NCBI GenBank assembly: GCA_021789595.1
Contig: JAJYJJ010000006.1
Span: forward strand, 19,477-83,476
DNA: 64,000 nucleotides
Direction: 5' to 3'
DNA from: Nitrospirota bacterium
GTDB lineage: Bacteria > Nitrospirota > Thermodesulfovibrionia > UBA6902 > JAJYJJ01
Shown here: in pieces, positions 36,990-47,143 of the stretch
Position numbering within the stretch: position 1 is the first letter of the stretch
Layout: each line of letters opens with the position of its first letter
Notes under the pieces: model-generated
Databases searched by the model: none
What the model was told of the DNA's origin: nothing
What the model saw: only the letters and a program-made list of their open reading frames with translations
Program-made: the position numbers and the translations under genes

Positions 36990-37555
36990 AGGTTCAAGAA
37001 AAGAAAATGATGGTTAAGAGATTTTTCAGGACCATATTCTTTATAGAGATAATCCAGGGGCTGTCGCTTACCCTGAGCAGGCTGTTTTCCCATGCTGTTA
37101 CAAGGCGCTACCCCAAGGTAAAGCGGCCTGCAAAGCCTGGCTTCAGGGGGCTTCATGCGCTGGTGAGGGACCCTGATACAGGCAAGGCGAAGTGCGTTGG
37201 CTGCTGCCTCTGCGCTGCCATTTGTCCATCTAAATGTATATACATCTACACAGATGACGGGCCAGACCATAGGAAGATAGTGGAGAGATATGAGATAGAG
37301 GTTCTTAGATGCGTCTACTGTGCGTTATGCGTTGAGGCATGTCCGTTTGGCGCAGTGGTTCTAACAGAACACTACGAATACTCTGATTATTCAAGGGATG
37401 CGATCTATATGACCAAGGAAAAACTCCTCTCCAACTGGGATAGGTATATGGAAGGGCAAAAGGGTGCAGAGTATTTCAAGAGGTTCTGGAGGCCGATGCC
37501 AGAGGACTTCGTAGCCCATAAAGACCAGGCAGTGTTCAGAAAAATGAAGGATTAA
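36986..37555 (+). CDS. nuoI: NADH-quinone oxidoreductase subunit I
   Basis: 189 residues; two [4Fe-4S] clusters, with ligands in CVGCCLCAAICPSKC and CVYCALCVEACPFGA. The start is the ATG at 36986 that overlaps the nuoH stop (ATGA); the open frame upstream lies within nuoH and is not used. It carries electrons toward NuoB. Confidence 0.94.
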   Translation: MKVQEKKMMVKRFFRTIFFIEIIQGLSLTLSRLFSHAVTRRYPKVKRPAKPGFRGLHALVRDPDTGKAKCVGCCLCAAICPSKCIYIYTDDGPDHRKIVERYEIEVLRCVYCALCVEACPFGAVVLTEHYEYSDYSRDAIYMTKEKLLSNWDRYMEGQKGAEYFKRFWRPMPEDFVAHKDQAVFRKMKD

Positions 37556-37563
37556 GGAGTATT

Positions 37564-38082
37564 ATGCTTGCTGAGATCTTTTTTGCATATTTTGCAGTAG
37601 TTATAGTTTTGACTTCTATCCTCGTTATAGCGAGCAGGAACCCTGTGCACAGCGTCCTATGGATGCTCCTGCTGTTTTTTCATATAGCAGGACTATACCT
37701 TATGCTGGATGCTGAATTCCTTGCGGCAATACAGATAATAATATATGCAGGTGCAATCCTTGTGCTCTTCCTTTTTGTTGTATTGCTGCTGAATCTGAAA
37801 GAGGAGATAAAGGGAAGGCCGTTTAGCAGGATATTTGTTATTGCCCTTGTGCTGGCTATAGGGATGGCCGTTGTGATATCCTCAACGATGAAACTCTTAC
37901 CCCCTGGACCGGTTGGACAATACTCGATGGATATGATAAGGGCAACAAAGGGAGGGAATTCCTCGATTATAGGCCGGGTCATGTATACGGAATTTCTTTT
38001 CCCCTTTGAGATTGCCTCGACAATACTGCTTGTGGCAATTATAGGTGCTATAGTCCTGGCAAAGAAAAGGCTGAGGAGTTAG
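37564..38082 (+). CDS. nuoJ: NADH-quinone oxidoreductase subunit J
   Basis: 172 residues, about five membrane helices, with the ND6-like segment FLAAIQIIIYAGAILVLFLF and the tail ATILLVAIIGAIVLAKK. Proton-pumping arm. Starts 8 nt after nuoI and abuts nuoK directly. Confidence 0.94.
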   Translation: MLAEIFFAYFAVVIVLTSILVIASRNPVHSVLWMLLLFFHIAGLYLMLDAEFLAAIQIIIYAGAILVLFLFVVLLLNLKEEIKGRPFSRIFVIALVLAIGMAVVISSTMKLLPPGPVGQYSMDMIRATKGGNSSIIGRVMYTEFLFPFEIASTILLVAIIGAIVLAKKRLRS

Positions 38083-38385
38083 ATGGTTCCTATTCAGTGG
38101 TATCTATGGCTTAGTGTCATAGTATTTAGCATTGGTGTCTTCGGCTTCCTCTCAAGGAGGAATATCATCGTGATATTTATGTCCATTGAGCTGATGCTCA
38201 ATGGGGTAAATATAAGCCTTGTTGCCTTCAGCCATTATCTGCAGGACATGAGGGGACAGATACTTGTATTCTTTGTTATAGCAGTTGCTGCGGCAGAGGC
38301 GGCCATAGGCCTTGCCATTATCATATCTCTTTTCCGAAACAAGGCAACTGCACATGTGGATGATATAGACGAGATGAAGGGATGA
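38083..38385 (+). CDS. nuoK: NADH-quinone oxidoreductase subunit K
   Basis: 100 residues, three membrane helices, with the conserved membrane glutamate in [17 protein letters not shown] and the second in [15 protein letters not shown]. Antiporter-like (MnhC/MrpC-related) subunit of the pumping arm. Starts immediately after nuoJ with no gap. Confidence 0.95.
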   Translation: MVPIQWYLWLSVIVFSIGVFGFLSRRNIIVIFMSIELMLNGVNISLVAFSHYLQDMRGQILVFFVIAVAAAEAAIGLAIIISLFRNKATAHVDDIDEMKG

Positions 38386-38428
38386 TATACAGATTGAAGA
38401 TAAATATTGAATTCTCATGGAGTGAGAT

Positions 38429-40360
38429 ATGAGTAAATACCTGTTGATCCCTGTCTTACCGCTACTGGCCTTTTTCATAAACATCATCCTCGGCAGGAGG
38501 TATCTAAAGGACAATGCACAATGGGTTTCCATAGCCGCTGTCCTCGGTTCATTTGTTATTGCGGTGTCGAGCCTCTTTGATGTCATCTCTGGCAGTAGAT
38601 TCTACGGCGATATCTATACCTGGGTTGTTGCAGGGAATTTCAGGGCATCTGTTGGATTCAATATTGATGAGCTGACATCCATAATGTTAATTGTTGTTAC
38701 AACCATAAGCTCTCTTGTCCATATATACTCTGTTGGCTACATGCATGGGGATAAGGGCTATTACAGGTTCTTCTCATACTTAAGCCTCTTTACATTTTCC
38801 ATGCTTATGCTTGTCATGTCAAATAACTTCCTCCAGCTTTACTTCGGATGGGAGGCCGTTGGACTCTGCTCATATCTGCTTATCGGCTTCTGGTATGAAA
38901 AGAGATCTGCATCTGACGCAGGCAAGAAGGCCTTTATAGTAAACAGGGTTGGAGACTTTGGTTTTGCCCTCGGCGTATTTATGATATACCTTACCTTTGG
39001 AAGCCTTGATTACAGGACTGTCTTTAATTCCCTGTCCATGCACCTGAATGACCCGCTTGTCCACATGAACCTCGGTATAACCGCTGTTGATGTCAACCTG
39101 TTCACACTAATAGCCCTCTTACTGTTCTGCGGCGCGGTTGGAAAATCTGCACAGATACCCCTTCATGTGTGGCTGCCTGATGCAATGGAAGGCCCAACCC
39201 CTGTCAGCGCACTTATCCATGCTGCCACTATGGTTACTGCAGGTGTCTTTATGGTTGCAAGGTGCAGCCCGATATTTAATCTCTCACCTTTTGCCATGAA
39301 TGTTGTTGCAGTAGTGGGTGCAGTGACAGCCATCTTTGCCGCATCCATTGGACTTGTGCAGAATGACATAAAGAGGGTGATTGCCTATTCAACTATAAGC
39401 CAGCTCGGCTACATGTTCCTCGCGGAGGGTGTTGGGGCATATTCAGCAGGCATATTTCATCTCTATACCCATGCATTCTTCAAGGCACTCCTATTCCTCG
39501 GCGCAGGTAGTGTTATGCATGCCATGGAAGGAGAGTTGAATATCCAGAAGATGGGTGGGCTTCGTAAATACATGCCCTGGACATACTGGACATTCCTTCT
39601 GGCCTCCCTCAGCATCTCTGGTATCCCTGGTTTTGCAGGCTTTTTCAGCAAGGACGAGATACTCTGGCAGGCATATTCATCAGGAGGCCCCGGGAGGCTC
39701 GTATGGATAATAGGTTCTATCACTGCCTTTATGACTGCCTTATATTCATTCAGGGTATTTTTTATGGCCTTCCACGGCGAATTCAGGGGGACACATGAAC
39801 AGGAGCACCACCTGCATGAATCCCCAAAGGTGATGACTATACCGCTTGCAATCCTTGCAACTGGTGCAGTTGTTGCTGGATGGGTTGGGATCCCATCGCT
39901 ACTTGGCGGTGGAAATCAGATTGCTGGATATCTCGGACATGTGCTTGGACATCCAAAGGGAGAAGGAACAGGCATGCAGGAGATGATGGTCATGGGCTTC
40001 TCCACAGCACTTGGTATTTTAGGCATAGGGCTTTCATATATCATGTATGGCAGGAGGTCAGAGCTTCCGCAAAAAATCGCAGCCGCATTCAAACCGCTTT
40101 ATACGCTCTTTTACAACAAGTATTATGTGGACGAACTCTATAGCTACACAGTGGTGAAACCAACGCTCTGGATTGGTAAGAACATCCTTGGGAAGGTTAC
40201 TGATGGCACAATCATAGAGGGTGTTGTTAATGGTGTGCCAGGGCTGATAGGCTGGTTTAGTGCGAGGTTCAGGCGGATACAGACAGGCCTTGTCCAGGAA
40301 TATGCTGCAGTAATGGCTATCGGAATTCTTATAATAATGGTGGTATTAATCGTATGGTAA
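38429..40360 (+). CDS. nuoL: NADH-quinone oxidoreductase subunit L
   Basis: 643 residues, an antiporter-like proton-pumping subunit at the distal end of the membrane arm. Motifs include FGWEAVGLCSYLLIGFW, HVWLPDAMEGPTPVSALIHAATMV and the long C-terminal amphipathic region. GTGAGAT precedes the ATG. 43 nt separate it from nuoK. Confidence 0.95.
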   Translation: MSKYLLIPVLPLLAFFINIILGRRYLKDNAQWVSIAAVLGSFVIAVSSLFDVISGSRFYGDIYTWVVAGNFRASVGFNIDELTSIMLIVVTTISSLVHIYSVGYMHGDKGYYRFFSYLSLFTFSMLMLVMSNNFLQLYFGWEAVGLCSYLLIGFWYEKRSASDAGKKAFIVNRVGDFGFALGVFMIYLTFGSLDYRTVFNSLSMHLNDPLVHMNLGITAVDVNLFTLIALLLFCGAVGKSAQIPLHVWLPDAMEGPTPVSALIHAATMVTAGVFMVARCSPIFNLSPFAMNVVAVVGAVTAIFAASIGLVQNDIKRVIAYSTISQLGYMFLAEGVGAYSAGIFHLYTHAFFKALLFLGAGSVMHAMEGELNIQKMGGLRKYMPWTYWTFLLASLSISGIPGFAGFFSKDEILWQAYSSGGPGRLVWIIGSITAFMTALYSFRVFFMAFHGEFRGTHEQEHHLHESPKVMTIPLAILATGAVVAGWVGIPSLLGGGNQIAGYLGHVLGHPKGEGTGMQEMMVMGFSTALGILGIGLSYIMYGRRSELPQKIAAAFKPLYTLFYNKYYVDELYSYTVVKPTLWIGKNILGKVTDGTIIEGVVNGVPGLIGWFSARFRRIQTGLVQEYAAVMAIGILIIMVVLIVW

Positions 40361-40394
40361 AGGAAAGGGTCCCCGAAAAATGCAGGGTGAGATA

Positions 40395-41909
40395 ATGAAC
40401 CAATTGGGCTATCCAATCCTGAGTGTAGTAATATTCCTGCCGCTCCTTGGAGCCCTGATGGTTTTATTGATAAACAGGAAGAATGAGAGCCTTATAAGAT
40501 GGGTTACACTCATTACCTCGGTATTGACCTTTATCCTTGCCATACCACTTCTCACACATTTTGATAAGACCACATCAAAGATGCAGTTTGTTGAGAGCCA
40601 CACCTGGATACCTCAGTGGAATATAAGATACTCTGTTGGCATAGATGGGATAAGCATCCTCTTTGTTATGCTGTCAACCCTTATCACTGTCCTCTGCGTC
40701 CTGATCTCCTGGAAGGCGATAAAGGACAGGATCAAGGAGTTCCATATAGCCCTTCTGATCGTGGATACGGCCATGGTTGGTGTGTTTTCTTCTCTCGACT
40801 TCTTCCTATTCTACCTGTTCTGGGAGGCGATGCTCATCCCGATGTATCTGCTTATAGGCGTATGGGGCGGACCGAGGAGACTCTATGCAGCCATCAAATT
40901 TTTCCTGTATACACTTGTTGGAAGCGTGCTTATGCTCGTCGGGATTATAGTGCTTTATTTTGCAGGCGGCAGGACATTCGATATTGTCCAGCTTTCATCG
41001 CAGAACCTTCCATACGGGCTGCAATTCTGGCTTTTCTGGGCATTCTTCGCTGCCTTTGCAGTAAAGGTGCCGATGTTCCCGGTGCATACATGGCTTCCAG
41101 ATGCACACACAGAGGCCCCAACTGCCGGCAGTGTTATCCTTGCCGCGATACTGATAAAGATGGGTGCATACGGCTTTCTGAGGTTCTCAATACCACTTTT
41201 CCCCGAGGCAACAAAGACCTACCTTGTGCCCATGATGCTCCTGTCAATGATTGCAATAATCTATGGCGCAGTCATATGTCTTGTCCAGTCTGACCTGAAG
41301 AGGCTTATTGCCTACTCAAGCGTAAGCCATATGGGCTTTGTCACACTCGGACTGTTTGCGCTCAATGCAACTGGCCTTGAAGGCGGCATCCTTCAGATGA
41401 TAAACCACGGCATAGTTACAGGTGCGCTATTCCTCGGTGTTGGTATAATCTATGAAAGGACGCATACAAGGGAGATCGCAGATTATGGAGGGGTTGCCAG
41501 CAGGATGCCTGTCTATGCAGCGTTTTTTATGATATTTACCCTCGCTGCCATAGGGCTTCCAGGGCTGAACGGCTTTATAGGAGAGTTCCTTATCCTGTTT
41601 GGCGCATTCAGTGCGAAAAAGGCAATAGCGGTGTTCTCTGCAACAGGTGTTGTCATTGGTGCAGCATATATGCTCTGGCTGTATCAGAAGGTATTCTTCC
41701 AGACTGTTAATCCAAAGATAGAAGCCATTCCTGATATGGATCTGAGGGAGATAGTAACCCTTCTTCCACTTGTGATACTTATTGTATGGATAGGCGTTTA
41801 TCCCAATACATTCTTAAGCTATATGCATGCCTCTGTTCAGCACCTTCTGGAGAGGGTAAACATAGCGCCTGAATCTTTGAGTATAGCCAGGTTATTACCA
41901 TGGAGGTAA
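40395..41909 (+). CDS. nuoM: NADH-quinone oxidoreductase subunit M
   Basis: About 504 residues, antiporter-like pumping subunit. Motifs: FYLFWEAMLIPMYLLIGVWG, HTWLPDAHTEAPTAGSVILA and MGFVTLGLFALN. The second ATG (40395, MNQLGYPILS) is preferred because GGGTGAG lies just before it; the ATG at 40380 is possible and adds five residues. Confidence 0.94.
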   Translation: MNQLGYPILSVVIFLPLLGALMVLLINRKNESLIRWVTLITSVLTFILAIPLLTHFDKTTSKMQFVESHTWIPQWNIRYSVGIDGISILFVMLSTLITVLCVLISWKAIKDRIKEFHIALLIVDTAMVGVFSSLDFFLFYLFWEAMLIPMYLLIGVWGGPRRLYAAIKFFLYTLVGSVLMLVGIIVLYFAGGRTFDIVQLSSQNLPYGLQFWLFWAFFAAFAVKVPMFPVHTWLPDAHTEAPTAGSVILAAILIKMGAYGFLRFSIPLFPEATKTYLVPMMLLSMIAIIYGAVICLVQSDLKRLIAYSSVSHMGFVTLGLFALNATGLEGGILQMINHGIVTGALFLGVGIIYERTHTREIADYGGVASRMPVYAAFFMIFTLAAIGLPGLNGFIGEFLILFGAFSAKKAIAVFSATGVVIGAAYMLWLYQKVFFQTVNPKIEAIPDMDLREIVTLLPLVILIVWIGVYPNTFLSYMHASVQHLLERVNIAPESLSIARLLPWR

Positions 41910-41911
41910 TG

Positions 41912-43339
41912 ATGCAATCTTCCTATGCAGATGTAGCAAGGATAATACCAGAGATATTTCTTACATCCCTGGCCCTCCTCCTGTTGATGATGGAGCTTGT
42001 AACAAAGAAAAAGGAGTTTATTGGGTTTATAGGCATAATAGGCGTTGTCATAACTGCCTATCTCACGCTCATAACCAATCCTGGCCGTGCATTCTCAGAT
42101 ATGTTTATAGTGGATGGGTATTCTAACTTTTTCAAGCTCATCTTTTATCTTAATGTTATCCTCACAATATTAATCTCTATAAGGTATCTGAAGATAGAGG
42201 GGGTAAACCTTGGAGAATACTATAGCCTCATCCTGTTTGCAACGCTTGGTATGATGATAATGGCATCGGGGACAGACCTCATAGTCATCTACCTGGGGCT
42301 TGAGCTCATGGCCTTAAGCACATATGTGCTTGCAGGTTTTTTAAGGCATGAGATACGCTCAAACGAGGCTGCATTGAAATATTTCCTTTTAGGTGCATTC
42401 TCATCTGCATTCCTCCTTTATGGCATAGCCCTTACATACGGTATGACAGGCACGACAAACCTAAAGGACATTGCCTCCTATGTCACCCAGCACGGGATTG
42501 CTAAAAATCCAGTATTCACACTCTCCATGATCATGTTTATCATTGCCTTTGGCTTTAAGATTGCAGCGGCGCCGTTTCACATGTGGGCACCTGATACATA
42601 TGAGGGGGCACCGACATCCATTACTGCATTCATGTCTGTCGGCCCAAAGGCTGCAGGTTTTGCAGCAATGGGAAGGGTCTTCTTTGATGCCCTCGGACCA
42701 ATAAGGCTGGACTGGGTGGCGGTCATTATCCCGATTGCTATACTCACAATGGCTGTTGGCAATATCATTGCCATTTCTCAGACAAATATAAAGAGGATGC
42801 TCGCATACAGCTCCATTGCACATGCAGGCTATGCCCTGCTCGGTCTCATTGCAGGCGGCAGTGAAGGCCTGTCAAGCATGATGAACTACCTCCTGATATA
42901 TGCCTTTATGAATGTTGGTGCATTTGCAGTAATCATAATGCTGAGAAGGGAAGGGTTTAAAGGAGAGGATATAGATGATTACAGCGGCCTTGCGAAGAGA
43001 CACCCGCTTGCAGCCGGGCTCATGCTCGTGTTCATGTTCTCACTTACTGGTATACCGCCAACCGCTGGTTTTGTTGGAAAGTTTTATCTCTTTATGAGTG
43101 CAATAAGGGCAGGATACACAGGGCTCGTTATAGTTGCCGTTATCTTCAGCGCCATATCTGCCTACTTCTATCTGAGGATTGTCATGTATATGTATATGAG
43201 GGAGCCAAAGGCGGAGGTAGAGTTGAGCACATCTGCACCCCTCGGCATTGCCCTTGCCATTACTGTTGCAGGGGTATTAATCCTCGGCGTCTTCCCGTCC
43301 ATTGTTATCCACCTTGCAAAGGCATCTTTGCTTGGGTAA
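41912..43339 (+). CDS. nuoN: NADH-quinone oxidoreductase subunit N
   Basis: About 475 residues, antiporter-like pumping subunit, with LGLELMALSTYVLAGF, HMWAPDTYEGAPTSITAFMS and LTGIPPTAGFVGKFYLF. GGAGG (41902-41906) lies 5 nt before ATG 41912; ATG 41909, overlapping the nuoM stop, and ATG 41900 are alternatives. Last gene of the operon, 3 nt from the convergent ATPase gene. Confidence 0.94.
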   Translation: MQSSYADVARIIPEIFLTSLALLLLMMELVTKKKEFIGFIGIIGVVITAYLTLITNPGRAFSDMFIVDGYSNFFKLIFYLNVILTILISIRYLKIEGVNLGEYYSLILFATLGMMIMASGTDLIVIYLGLELMALSTYVLAGFLRHEIRSNEAALKYFLLGAFSSAFLLYGIALTYGMTGTTNLKDIASYVTQHGIAKNPVFTLSMIMFIIAFGFKIAAAPFHMWAPDTYEGAPTSITAFMSVGPKAAGFAAMGRVFFDALGPIRLDWVAVIIPIAILTMAVGNIIAISQTNIKRMLAYSSIAHAGYALLGLIAGGSEGLSSMMNYLLIYAFMNVGAFAVIIMLRREGFKGEDIDDYSGLAKRHPLAAGLMLVFMFSLTGIPPTAGFVGKFYLFMSAIRAGYTGLVIVAVIFSAISAYFYLRIVMYMYMREPKAEVELSTSAPLGIALAITVAGVLILGVFPSIVIHLAKASLLG

Positions 43340-43342
43340 AGG

Positions 43343-45994
43343 TTACAGCCTTCTTGATACGGCCTTTCTTAACTCCTCAAGTACGAACAGGCCGAGGCTA
43401 AAGGTTAAAAGGATAAGCCATATCTTTAAGTCTACAGGGGCTGTCCCGAATACAGCATTCCCCCATGGATGGTAGATGATAAAGGCGCTGAGGATTATCT
43501 CGGTTAGAATGCCCCAGAGTATTAGTCTGTTGCTGAAGATGCCAACCCTGAATACGGATTCCGTCTTTGTCCTGCATGCAAAGACATTCCCTATCTGCAT
43601 GATTACTATCCCCAGAAATGTAGCTGTTGTTGCCTGATGCACTAAGGGGTCGTTCAGCGGCAATTCAATACCCCAATGCCAGCCGCCTTTATAGAGTACA
43701 AGGAAATAGGCAAACAAGACTCCTGCTGTGCTGACAAGTCCGAGGAATAGATAGCCTCTTAAAAGAAGCGCCCTGTCTATGAGCCCTTTGTCTTTTGGCC
43801 TTGGAGGATGTTTCATTATAGCGGCCTCAGGCGGTTCAATACCGAGACCGAGCGCAGGGATGGTCTCTGTGCCGAGGTCTATGGCAAGTATCTGCATCAC
43901 TGTCAGGGGGAGGGGTATCCTTAACAATACAAAAAGGATATAGGGCACTGCCTCTGGTGTGAGATGCGCAAAGATATATGTGATAAACTTCTTTATATTA
44001 TCGAATACTGCCCTGCCCTCCTCCACGGCATTTACAATGGTTGCAAAGTTGTCATCAAGCAGGACCATGTCCGCTGCCTCCTTTGCCACATCTGTTCCTG
44101 TAATGCCCATGGCAATACCTATGTCTGCCTTTTTTAGTGCAGGTGCATCATTCACCCCATCGCCTGTTACAGCAACCCTCTCGCCTTCTTCCTTTAATAT
44201 GGACACAACCCTCATCTTGTGCTTCGGTGTCATCCTCGCAAAGATTATCTCCCTTGCTGAGAGGGCATCCCTTAGCTCTGCATCGCTCAATGTTGAAAAC
44301 TCATGCCCTTCAATAATCCTCGGCATATCCTGAATAAGCCCTATCTCCCTTGCAATGGCAGCGGCAGTTCTGCTTCCATCGCCTGTTATCATTATCACCT
44401 TTATCCCTGCCTCATGGCATCTCTTTATTGCATCAGGAACCTCATGCCTTGGCGGGTCTTCAAGACCGATCAAACCTGCAAAGACCATGTCATTTTCAAT
44501 AACATCTCCCTGTACTTCCTTATAGGCAAAGGCAAGCACCCTCAGCCCCATGTCCATGAAGCCATGGTATAATGATGAAACCCTTTCAAGGCTGTCCTTA
44601 TCAAATGGGGCATGAATACCGTTGACAAGGATATGGGAGCACAGGGGCATTATGGATTCAGGCGCACCCTTTGAAAGGCCAATCCTTTTGCCATTGACAA
44701 TATTCAGCGTTGTCATCCTCTTTCTTTCAGAGTCAAATGGGATCTCAGAGAGACGGATAATCGGGTTGGGCTCCTGAGAGAGGATTCTCCTATCAAGGAC
44801 ATCCCTTGATGTCTGATAAAGGGCAACCTCTGTTGGATCGCCTACGATTCTTCCATCCCTTTCCTTTGCGTTATTACACAGATATGCAATCTGCATAAGT
44901 CTTTCAATATCCTTATCAGCCACATCCATCTCATTTATATTAAGCTCTTTCAGGCCAACTGCTATTTTTGTTACAGACATCATATTCTGCGTGAGTGTCC
45001 CTGTCTTATCCGTGCATATAACAGTCACAGAGCCGAGTGTCTCAACAGAGGTAAGGGTTTTAATCAATGCCTTTCTCTTTGCCATCCTCTGGCTTCCCAT
45101 TGCGAGGGAGAGCGTGACTGTTGGCAGAAGACCCTCAGGAACATTGGCTATAATAATCCCGACTGCAAAGAGAAAGTTTTCCCAGAAACTTCTGCCGATA
45201 ATAAAGCCTATGGAAAAAAAGAATATACCTGTTATGGCCGCAATCACAGCAACAACCCTTGTGACCTTAATTATCTCTTTCTGAAGGGGGCTGAGCCCTG
45301 GCTCTACTGCACTTGTGAGGTGGGCAATACGGCCAAACTCTGTGGACATGCCTGTTGCAAATACAGCGGCCTTGCCCGAGCCGCTTAAGACAGATGTCCC
45401 TGCAAATACTATGTTAAGACTTTCAAGGAATTCGCCGCTGAAGGCATCTGCATCTCTTGGTTTTGCATCTGATTCTCCTGTAAGGGAGGCATTGTTCACC
45501 ATGAGGAAATTGGCCTCTATCAGCCTTGCATCAGCAGGGACCTTATCGCCCTCTCCTATAAGTATAATATCCCCTGGCACAACCTCCTGAGCAAGGATCT
45601 TCCTTTCTTTACCGTCCCTTATCACATTTACATAAAAGGGCAGCAGCCTCTTAAGCGCCTCAAGCGCCTTTTCTGCCCTATATTCCTGGATAAAACTGAA
45701 GATGGCATTTATAAATATGACCGCAATAATGGCAATCCCCATGGTGAGCATCCCCTCACCTGGATGGAGGTGTTCTGAGATAAAGGAAAGTATTGCGGCT
45801 ATCCACAGAAGCACTGCAAGGAAATGCGTAAGCTGTGAAAGGAACCTTAGATATAGAGGCCTTTTTCTTACCTCTTTTATCTCATTCGGGCCGAATTCCT
45901 TGAGCCGTCTTAAGGCAACCTCTTCGCTGAGACCTGCCTCTGAGGTTACAAGATTCCTTAGGACATCCTCTTTCTTAAGGCTGTGGATTAGCAT
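43343..45994 (-). CDS. P2-type cation-transporting ATPase
   Basis: 883 residues with the actuator loop NASLTGESD (TGES 172-175), phosphorylation site D329 in CTDKTGTLTQN, the nucleotide-binding domain, VAVTGDGVNDAPALKKADIG and a C-terminal six-helix block with a cation ATPase C domain. The membrane-4 segment IANVPEGLLPTVTLSLA followed by RMAKRKALIKTLTSVETLGS resembles the Na+/K+-ATPase (P2C) branch more than SERCA. No beta subunit is nearby. The ion is not established; Na+ or Ca2+ are candidates. It overlaps the universal stress gene upstream by 20 nt. Confidence 0.86.
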   Translation of the reverse strand: MLIHSLKKEDVLRNLVTSEAGLSEEVALRRLKEFGPNEIKEVRKRPLYLRFLSQLTHFLAVLLWIAAILSFISEHLHPGEGMLTMGIAIIAVIFINAIFSFIQEYRAEKALEALKRLLPFYVNVIRDGKERKILAQEVVPGDIILIGEGDKVPADARLIEANFLMVNNASLTGESDAKPRDADAFSGEFLESLNIVFAGTSVLSGSGKAAVFATGMSTEFGRIAHLTSAVEPGLSPLQKEIIKVTRVVAVIAAITGIFFFSIGFIIGRSFWENFLFAVGIIIANVPEGLLPTVTLSLAMGSQRMAKRKALIKTLTSVETLGSVTVICTDKTGTLTQNMMSVTKIAVGLKELNINEMDVADKDIERLMQIAYLCNNAKERDGRIVGDPTEVALYQTSRDVLDRRILSQEPNPIIRLSEIPFDSERKRMTTLNIVNGKRIGLSKGAPESIMPLCSHILVNGIHAPFDKDSLERVSSLYHGFMDMGLRVLAFAYKEVQGDVIENDMVFAGLIGLEDPPRHEVPDAIKRCHEAGIKVIMITGDGSRTAAAIAREIGLIQDMPRIIEGHEFSTLSDAELRDALSAREIIFARMTPKHKMRVVSILKEEGERVAVTGDGVNDAPALKKADIGIAMGITGTDVAKEAADMVLLDDNFATIVNAVEEGRAVFDNIKKFITYIFAHLTPEAVPYILFVLLRIPLPLTVMQILAIDLGTETIPALGLGIEPPEAAIMKHPPRPKDKGLIDRALLLRGYLFLGLVSTAGVLFAYFLVLYKGGWHWGIELPLNDPLVHQATTATFLGIVIMQIGNVFACRTKTESVFRVGIFSNRLILWGILTEIILSAFIIYHPWGNAVFGTAPVDLKIWLILLTFSLGLFVLEELRKAVSRRL

Positions 45995-46823
45995 CTCTCG
46001 GCTTTAACACGATGAGGTCACACCTTGTCTCCCTCATAACCTCCTCCACAGGGTTTCCGCGGAGGATACTGCTTAGAAGGCTTCTTGCTGTTGCACCCAT
46101 TATAATCAGGTCATTTCTCTTTAATGATGCCTCTATGCTTATTGCCCTTCCTGCCCTGCCAGGCCGAATCCTCTTGTCATATGAGACCCTGTATCTGCGG
46201 AGGCATTCTATAAAATCCTCCACATCCTTTGGAAGACGCCTTTCCCATTCCAGAGGGCTTATGTGCATCTCGCCTTTGAAAAAGCTTTTTATAGGCTCAG
46301 GGGAATGGAAGGCAACGACCTTTGAGCCGAATGCCTGTGCAAGCTTTGCCACAAAATATGCCCTCTCCCTTAGATGCCCTATCCCTCCCCTGACAGGGAC
46401 AAGGATATTGCCTGGATGCACCCTTCCCATGCGCACAACCCTTATAACCGCAACAGAACACGGCAGATGGAGCATAAGGCCTCTGGCAACTGTTCTGACA
46501 AAAAACCTTTTCTCTACATCCTCTCTCCTCGCTGCTGCAAAGGTAATATCTATCGCCTCATCCCTGACAATATCCTTTATATCTTTAAGCACATCGCCCT
46601 CTTTTATAATGCTCTGGACATCTACATCCATCGCCCTTGCCTCAAGAAAAAGCCTTTCCATGGCCTCCTCGACCTGTTTGAATAGAGGCATTGTTAAATC
46701 CCTCGGAGCGATGAAGACAAGATACAGCCTTGCACCGCAGGCCTTTGCGAGATGAATGGCATACCTCGATGATACCTCAGAGTTTACATGCTCATTGACG
46801 GTTGTGAGTATACTGCGATACAT
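45975..46823 (-). CDS. Tandem universal stress protein
   Basis: About 282 residues with two UspA-like domains: the first opens MYRSILTTVNEHVNSEVSSR, the second begins near GNILVPVRGGIGHLRERA and ends with LIIMGATARSLLSSILRGNPVEEVMRE and CDLIVLKP. The second has a GATARS...GNPVEEV stretch near the usual nucleotide-binding motif. It overlaps and probably accompanies the P-type ATPase. The start at 46823 lacks a Shine-Dalgarno but lies 6 nt after a TATAAT box. Confidence 0.82.
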   Translation of the reverse strand: MYRSILTTVNEHVNSEVSSRYAIHLAKACGARLYLVFIAPRDLTMPLFKQVEEAMERLFLEARAMDVDVQSIIKEGDVLKDIKDIVRDEAIDITFAAARREDVEKRFFVRTVARGLMLHLPCSVAVIRVVRMGRVHPGNILVPVRGGIGHLRERAYFVAKLAQAFGSKVVAFHSPEPIKSFFKGEMHISPLEWERRLPKDVEDFIECLRRYRVSYDKRIRPGRAGRAISIEASLKRNDLIIMGATARSLLSSILRGNPVEEVMRETRCDLIVLKPRDANPQP

Positions 46824-46829
46824 AAGGCC

Positions 46830-46858
46830 ATTATAATGCATGAAGCTTATGGCTGCAA
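46830..46858 (-). promoter_or_regulatory. Sigma-70 promoter of usp-ATPase, apparently leaderless
   Basis: TTGCAG (46858-46853), 17-nt spacer, TATAAT (46835-46830). Six nt separate the -10 box from the ATG at 46823. Confidence 0.62.
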
Positions 46859-46978
46859 GCAATTAACAATCCCTTCAAATTGCCGCTGAAAGATGGCATG
46901 ATTTAAGTAAATGGGAGAAGGTTTAAGATTGAAGATTTATCTGTTCTATTTATTTATCAGCGCAACAGAGGAGAGGAA

Positions 46979-47110
46979 GATAGCGGTCAAGATCTACTGA
47001 AGTTCCTTGAGAAACTTGGTTATCAAATGGTTAGACAGAAGGGCAGCCATATAAGGTTAAGAAAGGTAACGACTACTCTGTGTCCCTATTTATACCTTGG
47101 GCCATTGTAG
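46979..47110 (+). pseudogene. Degraded HicA-like toxin gene
   Basis: The frame encodes SGQDLLKFLEKLGYQMVRQK then GSHIRLRKVTT, the core of a HicA/YcfA RNA-binding toxin (usual form SGKE-I-L-K-GF-VVRQKGSH-R-), then loses similarity and stops at 47108. There is no good start codon or ribosome site and no hicB partner nearby. The 435-bp stretch 46824-47258 otherwise holds the usp promoter and the palindrome at 47144-47203; no other gene is visible in it. Confidence 0.65.
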
Positions 47111-47143
47111 TTACTAATAAGACCATAAGTAAAGCCACTTGTA

